This document shows, piece after piece, positions 27,526 to 35,668 of a stretch of DNA of 64,000 nucleotides. The stretch's first letter is position 1, and each line of letters begins with the position of its first letter. This DNA comes from an unicellular cyanobacterium SU3 (GTDB lineage Bacteria > Cyanobacteriota > Cyanobacteriia > Cyanobacteriales > Microcystaceae). The stretch lies in contig NETF01000032.1 in NCBI GenBank assembly GCA_002172675.1, positions 1 through 64,000 on the forward strand. Direction: 5' to 3'. The translations under genes and the position numbers were made by a program. The notes beneath the pieces were generated by a model. That model was not told where the DNA came from. It saw only the letters and a program-made list of their open reading frames with translations, and did no database searches.

Positions 27526-28365
27526 ATGACGAGTCGCACTTATCAAACCACCGGCATTATATTAAAAGGGATGGCTTTTCAAGAAGCTGATCGCTTAGTA
27601 ACCCTTTTGTCTCGTGAGTATGGGTTAATTCGGGCTATTGTCCCCGGTGCCAGAAAACAAAAATCAAAACTTAGGGGACGATGCGAATTATTTGTTATCA
27701 ATGAGTTTTTGATTGCTAAAGGGCGATCGCTTGATAAAATTACGCAGGCCGAAACCTTAGAATCTTATCCAGGGTTAAGCAAGGACTTAGGAAAGCTCGC
27801 AGCAGCCCAATATTTAGCGGAATTGGTTTTAAATTTGGCGTTAGATGAGCAACCTCAACCAGAACTTTATGAACTGTTAAATGAGCATTTACGACGGTTG
27901 GAAAAGATGTCCATTGCTGAAAGTTTATATGGATATTTAGCTCAAGCTGTTTTTCACTTATTGGCGATCGCGGGTATTGGCCCTCAGGTTCATTGTTGTT
28001 GCGTTACACAAGAAGAATTAACCCCTAATTTTAATGATCCTAGTTGGCGTGTTGGCTTTAGTTTTGATGCAGGGGGACTTATTAATTTAAGAATTCGAGA
28101 TCAAGAAAAAAATAATCCTAATCCGATTGTTTTACCGATTATTAATCATAGATTAAAAGCCACAGAATTAACTTTATTACAACACCTCAATCAATCAGTT
28201 TTACCTCATCCAGGCAAAATTTTACCCTCAACTATTCTTGATAGTGATTTTACCGTTCCTTGGTTAGAAGTCGAGCATATATTAAGAAATTATGCCCAAT
28301 ATCAACTAGGACGTTCTTTCCGTTCTGTTACTTTAATTGATAGTTTACCTGAAGCTGAATTTTAG
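27526..28365 (+). CDS. recO: DNA repair protein RecO
   Basis: RecO helps RecR load RecA onto gapped DNA during recombination repair. The 279 residues from ATG 27526 show the N-terminal OB fold ([40 protein letters not shown]), a central helical domain ([15 protein letters not shown]) and a C-terminal part with HCCCV. TTG at 27517 would add three residues and is less likely. Its final 16 codons are duplicated downstream at 29059-29109. Confidence 0.93.
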   Translation: MTSRTYQTTGIILKGMAFQEADRLVTLLSREYGLIRAIVPGARKQKSKLRGRCELFVINEFLIAKGRSLDKITQAETLESYPGLSKDLGKLAAAQYLAELVLNLALDEQPQPELYELLNEHLRRLEKMSIAESLYGYLAQAVFHLLAIAGIGPQVHCCCVTQEELTPNFNDPSWRVGFSFDAGGLINLRIRDQEKNNPNPIVLPIINHRLKATELTLLQHLNQSVLPHPGKILPSTILDSDFTVPWLEVEHILRNYAQYQLGRSFRSVTLIDSLPEAEF

Positions 28366-28372
28366 AGAATTT

Positions 28373-28755
28373 TTAACGAACAACTTCAATAGAAATGCCT
28401 ATCTTTAATTGGCCCCAAACTTTGTCCGTAGTGACGGCGGTATTATTTAGCTGTTGAGCTAACCCTAAACAAGCCCTATCTCCTAAAGATAAGCCTAAAT
28501 GACGAGTAAGAGGACGCAGACGGGCGCAAGATAAAGCTGATACCTCATCAAACACATGACTTCAATATTGAGATAAGAAAGCACTAATTTAATTTCTGGT
28601 TCCGGGACTTTTTTTTCTATGAGTTTGGCGATCGCTTCACTGAGGTTAACGGCACTAATAACAGACTCACCTAAAATGTCACTAACCCGATTGTTTCCTG
28701 GTTCTTGATTAAGAACAGCAAGGACAGCCGAAGCATCAAGGACATAGTTACTCAT
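28373..28755 (-). pseudogene. PIN-domain (VapC-type) toxin, frameshifted
   Basis: From ATG 28755 the frame reads SNYVLDASAVLAVLNQEPGN, with catalytic Asp in LDAS and Glu in NLSEAI, up to LSYLNIEV. A shift near 28556 then moves the rest to another frame: FDEVSALSCARLRPLTRHLG, LSLGDRACLGLAQQLN (catalytic Asp) and the C-terminus to 28373. One missing T (GTCATGTG instead of GTCATTGTG) would explain it. All catalytic residues survive in the two frames, so the defect is recent, or a sequencing error. The start overlaps the vapB stop. Confidence 0.75.
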
Positions 28756-28999
28756 TTTCAGCTTCTTGACGACGTTCTTCAATCAATTCAGTGCTTAAGT
28801 CTTGATTTTTAGTATAACGGGTGACAATTTCCTGAGCGCGACGTAAGGCTTCAGTCCGAGGCAAAATGCGTATAGTTCCTTCTTCGAGAGTGAGAATAAC
28901 ATCGTCCCCTGTATTGAGGGCTAAAGCGCGACGATATTCAGCCGGAATAACAATACGCCCTCCATCGGTGATCTTGGTCGTTGTTCTTTTCTGTGTCAC
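28748..28999 (-). CDS. VapB-like AbrB-family antitoxin
   Basis: This 83-residue antitoxin has the AbrB/MazE swapped-hairpin DNA-binding fold: TKITDGGRIVIPAEYRRALALNTGDDVIL at about 8-36 (split across strands), then TEALRRAQEIV and a helical tail for toxin binding. GTG at 28999 is the start. Its stop overlaps the ATG of the PIN toxin by 8 bp, the usual translational coupling of VapBC pairs. The locus would autoregulate in the normal case. The partner toxin is frameshifted here. Confidence 0.85.
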   Translation of the reverse strand: MTQKRTTTKITDGGRIVIPAEYRRALALNTGDDVILTLEEGTIRILPRTEALRRAQEIVTRYTKNQDLSTELIEERRQEAENE

Positions 29000-29058
29000 A
29001 AGTTTTATTTATGGCATTATCTATATATTTGTCATTTTAACTTAATTTACTTAATGTT

Positions 29059-29120
29059 GTCTTTTCGTTCTGTTACTTTGATTGATAGTTTACCTGAAGC
29101 TAAATTTTAGAAAAATTTTA
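29059..29120 (+). repeat. Duplicated 3' end of recO
   Basis: The segment TCGTTCTGTTACTTTGATTG and its continuation match the last 16 codons of recO (28316-28376), reading [13 protein letters not shown]-stop with a few substitutions, and extends past the stop into TTTTA. The vapBC-like module lies exactly between the two copies. This suggests it was inserted with duplication of the recO tail. Confidence 0.85.
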
Positions 29121-29218
29121 TTAAGTAAAAGTATAAGAATCGTTAAGTATTATTGCAAAAACAAGCAATATTTAAAGAATATGGGACGATTAAAAATACA
29201 ACTTTATCAAATTAGAAG

Positions 29219-29938
29219 ATGAACTATTCTATTCAAAAAGATAACAAGACGAACCAATACGAATACTTGATATCTTTATCTTTAAGACAAATTTTATATT
29301 TAGAACAAAGTTTTATAGTGCTAAGAGATAATAAGTTGTATAAACTTGCACTATTACTCTTGAATCATTATAAAAAAGCCACTGAATTGATTGATATACT
29401 ACTAGAGTTAGTCCCTATTAACACTATCGATAGTATTGACAAATTAATTTATCAATTAAATACTACCATTAATAATCCTGAGATAACCATTTCACAACAA
29501 TTTCAAAAAGAAGCATCTAAATTATTAAAGCTTTGCATTCAATTAAAAAAAACACTAAATGTAGAAACAATTACTCATTCTGATAATATCATTAACCAAG
29601 TTACTAGTTTCCTTCCTAACCTTAATACAGCTTTCCACGCTATAAATAACCAAAAGAATTTAACTTTAGCAAAAAACATCAGAAGAGATATAGAGTTGTA
29701 TATTGAGAAGTTTGAAAATATAAATGACGAATCAAGAGATTTTATGTGGTTTTTACAAAACTCATTCTATAAAATCAAATATGATTTAAAAGGAATGTCA
29801 AATCCTGTTAAAGTTTTGAGCGGATTAATTATAGCCTCGCCTTTTCACATACTTGCTCCTTTCTTTTTATCATTTTTATTAAATAGTATGAAAGAAAATA
29901 TTAAACCAATTTTCATTAATAATATAACAATAAAATAG
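29219..29938 (+). CDS. Hypothetical helical protein, possible 5' half of a split gene
   Basis: I do not recognise this 239-residue protein. It is Asn/Lys/Ile-rich and largely helical (YEYLISLSLRQILYLEQSF, LLNHYKKATELIDILLEL), ending in a hydrophobic segment, LSGLIIASPFHILAPFFLSF, at 199-218. The following ORF (29959) in another frame begins with a membrane segment. The intervening DNA reads NNKIDEFIALLM in that frame, so the two may be one frameshifted gene. Low GC and an isolated position suggest accessory DNA. Confidence 0.55.
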   Translation: MNYSIQKDNKTNQYEYLISLSLRQILYLEQSFIVLRDNKLYKLALLLLNHYKKATELIDILLELVPINTIDSIDKLIYQLNTTINNPEITISQQFQKEASKLLKLCIQLKKTLNVETITHSDNIINQVTSFLPNLNTAFHAINNQKNLTLAKNIRRDIELYIEKFENINDESRDFMWFLQNSFYKIKYDLKGMSNPVKVLSGLIIASPFHILAPFFLSFLLNSMKENIKPIFINNITIK

Positions 29939-29958
29939 ATGAATTTATTGCCTTATTA

Positions 29959-30291
29959 ATGTTATCAGCTATGGCAGGGTCTTCAGGAAGTGTGATTAGT
30001 ATTATCAGCCGATTAGATGAATATCGTAGTTCTGAATATGATGAAACTATATTTCCTATTGTTGTCGGGGCTTTTAAACCAATGATTGGGGCGTTTATGG
30101 GAATGTTTCTATTTGCTTTTCTTAATTCACAGTTATTACCTGTTCTACTTCCTGAAGAGCCTGAAAATAAATGGTTTGCTGTAATGTCTTTAAGTTTTTT
30201 AATTGGTTTTAGTGAAAGATTTGCCAATGATTTAATTAGTCAAGCTGAAAATAAAGTATCCTTAAATCCTCAAGAAAATTTAGAAAAGTAA
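29959..30291 (+). CDS. Hypothetical membrane protein, possible 3' half of a split gene
   Basis: The 110 residues contain SAMAGSSGSVISIISRLDEY, two hydrophobic stretches (GAFKPMIGAFMGMFLFAFLN; WFAVMSLSFLIGFSERFAND) and a polar tail. The pattern GS.GS.ISII.R.D and GF.ERFA occurs in cyanobacterial membrane proteins of unknown role. The frame is open upstream of the ATG to about 29935. This supports the idea that the protein was originally joined to the preceding ORF, but this is not proven. Confidence 0.5.
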   Translation: MLSAMAGSSGSVISIISRLDEYRSSEYDETIFPIVVGAFKPMIGAFMGMFLFAFLNSQLLPVLLPEEPENKWFAVMSLSFLIGFSERFANDLISQAENKVSLNPQENLEK

Positions 30292-30460
30292 TTCACTCAG
30301 TTAGTACTTTAAACTGGTTTCTATTAGATTTGACGATCACGTTCCTATCCACTCTATTTAATATTTTATTTATATCTGACATTTCTATTATAAACTTTCC
30401 CCCAATTTCATATAATTAAGGTCAAGAGCAAAACAGATACTATAAATTATAACTACTACT

Positions 30461-33340
30461 GTGACAGAACCTAAAAGCTACAAAGACACCGTAAACTTAC
30501 CCAAAACTGATTTTAGTATGCGTGCTAATTCGGTGAAGAAAGAACCCGAATTACAGAAATTTTGGGCGGATAATCAAATTTATGAGAAATTATCCCAAGA
30601 AAACCCCGAAGAGGTATTTGTACTTCATGATGGACCACCCTACGCTAACGGTTCTCTGCACATGGGCCATGCGTTAAACAAAACCCTCAAAGACATTATC
30701 AATAAATATAAGCTATTGCGAGGTTATAAAGTTCGTTATGTTCCCGGTTGGGACTGTCACGGACTCCCCATCGAACTCAAAGTATTACAAAGTATGAAGT
30801 CGAAAGAGAGGGAAGGGTTAACCCCTCTCAAATTACGCCATAAAGCCCGTGATTTTGCCCTTAAAACCCAACAAGAACAGGCAAAAGGTTTCAAACGGTT
30901 CGGGGTGTGGGGAGACTGGGAAAACCCCTATTTAACCCTAACTCCTGAATACGAAGCAGCACAAATTGGGGTCTTTGGGGAAATGGTCTTAAAAGGATAC
31001 ATTTATCGGGGACTGAAACCCGTTCATTGGAGTCCCAGTTCTCAAACCGCTTTAGCTGAGGCAGAATTAGAATATCCTGAAGGTCATACATCAAGAAGTA
31101 TTTTTGCTGCCTTTCCTATCATTAACGCTTCAAAAGATGTAGCAGAAACTTTAAAACCCTTCTTAAATAATTTGGGGGTTGCTATCTGGACTACAACCCC
31201 TTGGACCCTTCCAGGAAACTTAGCGGTTGCCCTTAATCCTGAACTCAATTATGCTGTGGTAGAACAGCATTCTGATGTTTGTAACTATCGGTATTTAATT
31301 GTGGCTGCTGATTTAGTAGAACGTTTATCAACTACTTTTGAAACCGAGTTAACCGTAAAAGCAACTATCCCAGGAAAAGCCTTAGAACATACGATTTATC
31401 GTCATCCTTTATATGATAGAGAGAGTGAAATTCTTATCGGCGGTGATTATGTTACCACCGAGTCAGGAACCGGTTTAGTTCATACTGCACCGGGTCATGG
31501 ACAAGAAGATTATATGGTAGGACAACGGTACGGTTTAGGGGTTTTGTCTCCTGTGGATGCTAAAGGAAACTTTACCGAAGAAGCTGGACAATTTGCCGGG
31601 TTAAATGTTCTCAAAGATGCCAACGAAGTCATTATTAATGAATTGAAAGAAAAAGGTTCATTATTAAAAGAAGAAGCCTATCAACATAAATATCCTTATG
31701 ATTGGCGGACTAAAAAACCAACTATTTTTAGAGCAACCGAACAATGGTTTGCTTCTGTAAAAGGATTTCGTGACGCTGCACTAACGGCGATTAAAACAGT
31801 CCAATGGATTCCAGCACAAGGAGAAAATAGAATTACGCCAATGGTTAGCGATCGCTCAGATTGGTGTATTTCTCGTCAACGGAATTGGGGTGTACCGATT
31901 CCTGTATTTTATCATCAAGAAACCAATGAACCTTTACTAACAGAAGAAACCATTAACCATATTCAGACAATTTTTGCTGAAAAAGGCTCAGACGCTTGGT
32001 GGGAGATGTCTGTAGAAGAGTTATTACCTGAGAAATATAAAGCAAATGCCCACAACTATCGTAAAGGAACTGATACGATGGATGTATGGTTTGACTCTGG
32101 ATCTTCTTGGGCTTCAGTAGCAAAACAACGACCAGAATTAAAGTATCCTGCTGATATTTATTTAGAAGGAAGTGATCAACATCGGGGTTGGTTTCAGTCT
32201 AGTTTATTAACCAGTGTAGCTGTCAATGGAATTGCCCCTTATAAGACAGTATTAACTCATGGTTTCACCTTAGATGAAAAAGGATATAAGATGAGTAAAT
32301 CGTTGGGAAATACTGTTGATCCTAATGTGGTCATTAATGGGGGTAAAAATCAGAAGCAAGAACCGCCTTATGGCGCAGATGTGTTAAGGTTATGGGTGTC
32401 ATCGGTAGATTATTCTTCAGATGTACCTTTGGGTAAAACCATCCTGAAACAGTTATCGGATATCTATCGCAAGATTCGCAATACAGCAAGATTTTTATTG
32501 GGTAACTTACACGACTTTGATCCAAAGAAACATACAGTTAAGTATGAGGAATTACCCGAATTAGACCGTTATATGTTGCATCGTATCAGCGAAGTCTTTT
32601 CAGAAGTAACCGATGCGTTTGAAACTTATCAATTCTTCCGTTTCTTCCAAACGGTACAAAATTTCTGTGTAGTAGATTTATCTAATTTCTATCTTGATAT
32701 TGCCAAAGATAGACTTTATATTTCTCATCCTGAGTCCATGCGTCGTCGTAGTTGTCAAACTGTATTAGCAGTAGCTATTGAAAATTTAGCCAAAGCGATC
32801 GCTCCTGTATTATGTCACATGGCCGAAGATATTTGGCAATTCTTACCCTACGAAACTCCTGAAAAATCCGTTTTTCAAGCTGGATGGGTTCAAACATCAA
32901 AACAGTGGGAAAACCCAGAATTATCGGCTTCCTGGACAAAAATCAGGGCAATGAGAAACGAAGTAAACAACGCCCTAGAATTAGCCAGAAAAGAGAAAGC
33001 GATCGGTTCATCTTTAGATGCGAAAGTATTACTTTATGTCTCAGACCAAGACTTAAGACAAAAACTGGAAAAATTTAATCCTACTGATAGTTTAACAGGA
33101 AATCATGTGGATGAATTACGCTATTTTGTCTTAGGCTCTCAAGTAGATTTAGTTGATAGTTTAGACAGCATTAAAAAAGCAGACTATCAAAGTGAGTCTG
33201 AGTTAGTTTCTGTGGGAGTTATTAAAGCAGAAGGAGAGAAATGCGATCGCTGTTGGAACTATTCAACAAAGGTAGGAGAATTTAAAGATGATCCTACGAT
33301 TTGCGAACGCTGTAATGCTGCTTTAGTTGGCGAATTTTAG
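30461..33340 (+). CDS. ileS: Isoleucyl-tRNA synthetase
   Basis: IleS charges tRNA-Ile and edits misactivated valine. The 959 residues include the HIGH-type HMGH at 67-70 in PYANGSLHMGHAL, the editing (CP1) domain with TTTPWTLPGNLAVA, and KMSKS at 610-614. The C-terminal zinc finger CDRC...CERC (about 928-950) is typical of bacterial IleS type 1. The start is GTG at 30461. The stop is followed by a strong hairpin terminator. Confidence 0.98.
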   Translation: MTEPKSYKDTVNLPKTDFSMRANSVKKEPELQKFWADNQIYEKLSQENPEEVFVLHDGPPYANGSLHMGHALNKTLKDIINKYKLLRGYKVRYVPGWDCHGLPIELKVLQSMKSKEREGLTPLKLRHKARDFALKTQQEQAKGFKRFGVWGDWENPYLTLTPEYEAAQIGVFGEMVLKGYIYRGLKPVHWSPSSQTALAEAELEYPEGHTSRSIFAAFPIINASKDVAETLKPFLNNLGVAIWTTTPWTLPGNLAVALNPELNYAVVEQHSDVCNYRYLIVAADLVERLSTTFETELTVKATIPGKALEHTIYRHPLYDRESEILIGGDYVTTESGTGLVHTAPGHGQEDYMVGQRYGLGVLSPVDAKGNFTEEAGQFAGLNVLKDANEVIINELKEKGSLLKEEAYQHKYPYDWRTKKPTIFRATEQWFASVKGFRDAALTAIKTVQWIPAQGENRITPMVSDRSDWCISRQRNWGVPIPVFYHQETNEPLLTEETINHIQTIFAEKGSDAWWEMSVEELLPEKYKANAHNYRKGTDTMDVWFDSGSSWASVAKQRPELKYPADIYLEGSDQHRGWFQSSLLTSVAVNGIAPYKTVLTHGFTLDEKGYKMSKSLGNTVDPNVVINGGKNQKQEPPYGADVLRLWVSSVDYSSDVPLGKTILKQLSDIYRKIRNTARFLLGNLHDFDPKKHTVKYEELPELDRYMLHRISEVFSEVTDAFETYQFFRFFQTVQNFCVVDLSNFYLDIAKDRLYISHPESMRRRSCQTVLAVAIENLAKAIAPVLCHMAEDIWQFLPYETPEKSVFQAGWVQTSKQWENPELSASWTKIRAMRNEVNNALELARKEKAIGSSLDAKVLLYVSDQDLRQKLEKFNPTDSLTGNHVDELRYFVLGSQVDLVDSLDSIKKADYQSESELVSVGVIKAEGEKCDRCWNYSTKVGEFKDDPTICERCNAALVGEF

Positions 33341-33348
33341 TAACATTT

Positions 33349-33376
33349 AAGGTGCGTTGATAACGCACCTTTTTAT
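33349..33376 (+). terminator. ileS terminator
   Basis: AAGGTGCGTT-GAT-AACGCACCTT (33349-33358 and 33362-33371) is followed by TTTATT. It lies 9 nt after the ileS stop and is a textbook intrinsic terminator. Confidence 0.88.
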
Positions 33377-33472
33377 TATATGAGTGGAATTAACCTCACA
33401 TCTTGCACCTGACAAGACAAAGTTCCAAACCGTGTTCATAAAACCAGGGATTTAATAACTTTAATCTCCTGA

Positions 33473-33688
33473 GAAGAGAGATGTGAGATCAACTTAAAAA
33501 ATGATAATTTACTGGATCTCGCTGAGCAAATAAATAAGACAGTAGAAAACCAAGGAGGATGGTGGAAAGTTCCTTTTGGGTGGGTAATTACAGCGATCGC
33601 AATTTCGATGGGTGCGCCATTTTGGTTTGATATTCTCAGCCGAATTGTTAACGTCCGCAATGCAAATAAAAACAAAGACGACCAATAG
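33473..33688 (+). pseudogene. C-terminal remnant of a membrane protein
   Basis: An open frame without a start codon reads NLLDLAEQINKTVENQGGWW, then PFGWVITAIAISMGAPFWFD and ILSRIVNVRNA to TAG 33686. The GW.ITA.A.SMGAPFWFD..S..VNVRNA pattern is the usual end of a conserved cyanobacterial membrane protein of unknown function. A stop codon lies just upstream and the N-terminal part is missing. A HIP1 octamer is inside the coding part. Confidence 0.6.
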
Positions 33689-33722
33689 CTATCCATTAAT
33701 TCTAAAAATTATTAACTGTTAA

Positions 33723-34667
33723 TTATTCATTATTCATTAATAAAAGGCAATCCCAAACTAAACGAGGTTGAACATAACTTAAAAGTTGCTTTTTAGCTGC
33801 TTCTAATTTTTCTAACAACCTCCTATCTTGTGATGTTTGCCAATGAGAATATTGAAGATAATTAATTAACCATAACTGTGCATTACTATCTAATTCTGTG
33901 GTAATTTCTTTGGCTAATTGTAAAGCATCTAAAGGAGTTTCGGGCAGATTTTTTAACTTTTGTTTGAGTTCAAACGGGATAGTTTGTAACTGTTCCCAAG
34001 CTGCGATCGCTTCTCCGGGACTTCCTTGACTTAAACCAATAATATCAGGATGATTAATAATTTCTTCGTAACCCAATCGACCTAAAATAGTCTTTAAATT
34101 AGCATCAGAAAGACGATAAAAAGGAATTTTTTGACAACGAGAAACTAAAGTGGGTAATAAAGAATCAGCACTCGGTGCAATTAAAATTAATGTGGCTTTT
34201 CCCGGTTCTTCTAAGGTTTTTAATAAGCCATTAGCAGCAGCTTCGTTCATGGTTTCGGCGGCTTCTATAACCACCACACAGCGAGACGCTTCTAAGGGAG
34301 GACGACTTAAAAATTGAGTAATATCACGAATTTGTTCAATGCGAACTTGAGGAGGTGCTTTACGTTTTAGTCCTGTTTCTTCTGCTTCTTTCGGGGTCAA
34401 TAATTGTCCCTGATGTTGATAAGTGGGTTCAACCCAATAGAAGTCTGGATGATTACCTTCAAGTATCCGTTTTTTGACCCTCGCTTGCGTTTCCTCTGGT
34501 AAACCTAAAGATAATAATAATTGAGTGAAACATTTAGCCCCCAAAGCTCGTCCAACCCCATTAGGGCCAGCAAAAAGATAGGCAGGAGCAATACGATTTT
34601 TAGCGATCGCCTGTTGTAATAAAGCAACCGCACCAGGTTGTCCTATCAGTTGTCGAAAATGATTCAT
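33723..34667 (-). CDS. holB: DNA polymerase III subunit delta'
   Basis: Delta' is the non-hydrolysing AAA+ subunit of the clamp loader. The 314 residues include FAGPNGVGRALGAKCF near 32-47, where the Walker Lys is replaced by Arg as expected of a stator subunit. NGLLKTLEEPGKATLILIAP and LLPTLVSRCQKIPF near 160-178 supply the SRC motif contacting the neighbouring ATP site. The C-terminal collar domain follows. It is divergent from the gene at 34721, with a 53-bp gap. Confidence 0.9.
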   Translation of the reverse strand: MNHFRQLIGQPGAVALLQQAIAKNRIAPAYLFAGPNGVGRALGAKCFTQLLLSLGLPEETQARVKKRILEGNHPDFYWVEPTYQHQGQLLTPKEAEETGLKRKAPPQVRIEQIRDITQFLSRPPLEASRCVVVIEAAETMNEAAANGLLKTLEEPGKATLILIAPSADSLLPTLVSRCQKIPFYRLSDANLKTILGRLGYEEIINHPDIIGLSQGSPGEAIAAWEQLQTIPFELKQKLKNLPETPLDALQLAKEITTELDSNAQLWLINYLQYSHWQTSQDRRLLEKLEAAKKQLLSYVQPRLVWDCLLLMNNE

Positions 34668-34720
34668 TTTTATAAGATGGCCGCAGTCTAGTTAATAATC
34701 TATCTCTAGGAATAACGTTT

Positions 34721-35068
34721 ATGGCTCGCTATACATCTTCTTTCGTCGCTAATGCTACGGTAGAACAGGTTCCTACCCTACTGACTGAAGTATTAGAATC
34801 CTGTGATTTTGGTATTGTCTATCAAGCAACTGATTATTTGATGGCCAAAGAAACCCCTGGAAAAGTCCCCTTTTCTAAGATAGTCAGTATCGAAATTTTA
34901 ATCGAAAGTACCGTCGCTAAAAAAAATGAGATTCCCGTCACCTTCGTCGTGAAAAATGACGAACTCCCCTTAAATCCTAATAATCATTGTCAACAACGAT
35001 TTCAAGAACTACAAACTGCTTTAAAGGAAAGTCAACAATGGCGTGCTATTACTGCTGTCCCTAGTTAA
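34721..35068 (+). CDS. Conserved cyanobacterial hypothetical protein
   Basis: I do not recognise a function for this 115-residue protein. It is a compact alpha/beta domain without signal peptide or membrane segments. Visible stretches are YTSSFVANATVEQVPTLLTE, DYLMAKETPGKVPFSKIVSIE and PVTFVVKNDELPLNPNNHCQ. The start ATG 34721 is divergent from holB. Its stop overlaps the convergent FHA gene by 4 bp. Confidence 0.75.
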   Translation: MARYTSSFVANATVEQVPTLLTEVLESCDFGIVYQATDYLMAKETPGKVPFSKIVSIEILIESTVAKKNEIPVTFVVKNDELPLNPNNHCQQRFQELQTALKESQQWRAITAVPS

Positions 35069-35520
35069 TCATATTCTTTAGTATCGTCATCATAATCCAT
35101 CATCGCGGGGTCAATGAGGGTAATATCAAAGGGATCATTGCTGGGTAGGGTGGGGAATTTATCTCGTTGACGATACTGATAAATAGCAAATACCTGAGGT
35201 CCGAAAACAATTTCATCCCCATCTTGGAGATCGTGGGATGCTTGCTTAATCTTAGTTTGATTGATTAACAAGCCATTAACACTCCGTTTCCCTTCTAGAT
35301 CCCCATCAACAATGCTATAGTAACTTGAGCCATCTTCTCGAATGCGTCGATACAGGGTAGCATGATGGCGAGAGACGAACTGAGAACGAAGACGAATATC
35401 GCAATCGTGAGAACGACCTAAACTATAGGTAGGTTCTCGCAAAAGTATTTCTTGTCTGCCTTTATCATCCTCGATAATCAAGAAATGTTCTCGTTGAGGG
35501 AGTACAGATTTTTCAGCCAT
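35065..35520 (-). CDS. FHA-domain protein
   Basis: A 151-residue protein whose forkhead-associated domain binds phosphothreonine peptides. The core YSLGRSHDCDIRLRSQFVSRHHATLY (split as YSLGRSHDCDIRL and SQFVSRHHATLY) carries the GR, S and H residues of the fold, followed by DGDLEGKRSVNGLLINQ with the NG motif. ATG 35520 is chosen over TTG 35538. FHA proteins usually act in Ser/Thr kinase signalling; no kinase is nearby. Confidence 0.9.
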   Translation of the reverse strand: MAEKSVLPQREHFLIIEDDKGRQEILLREPTYSLGRSHDCDIRLRSQFVSRHHATLYRRIREDGSSYYSIVDGDLEGKRSVNGLLINQTKIKQASHDLQDGDEIVFGPQVFAIYQYRQRDKFPTLPSNDPFDITLIDPAMMDYDDDTKEYD

Positions 35521-35668
35521 CGCTAAACCAAGTTTCAATTAAAGTGCTTACAATTATCTAAGGAAAGGGAACCAACTCACACGATGTTAACCTTTTCTAT
35601 CATGGTTGTTGATCTGTTTTGCTAAGGTTAACACCCCACTCAAAACCTTTGACCATTTTCTCATGCTT

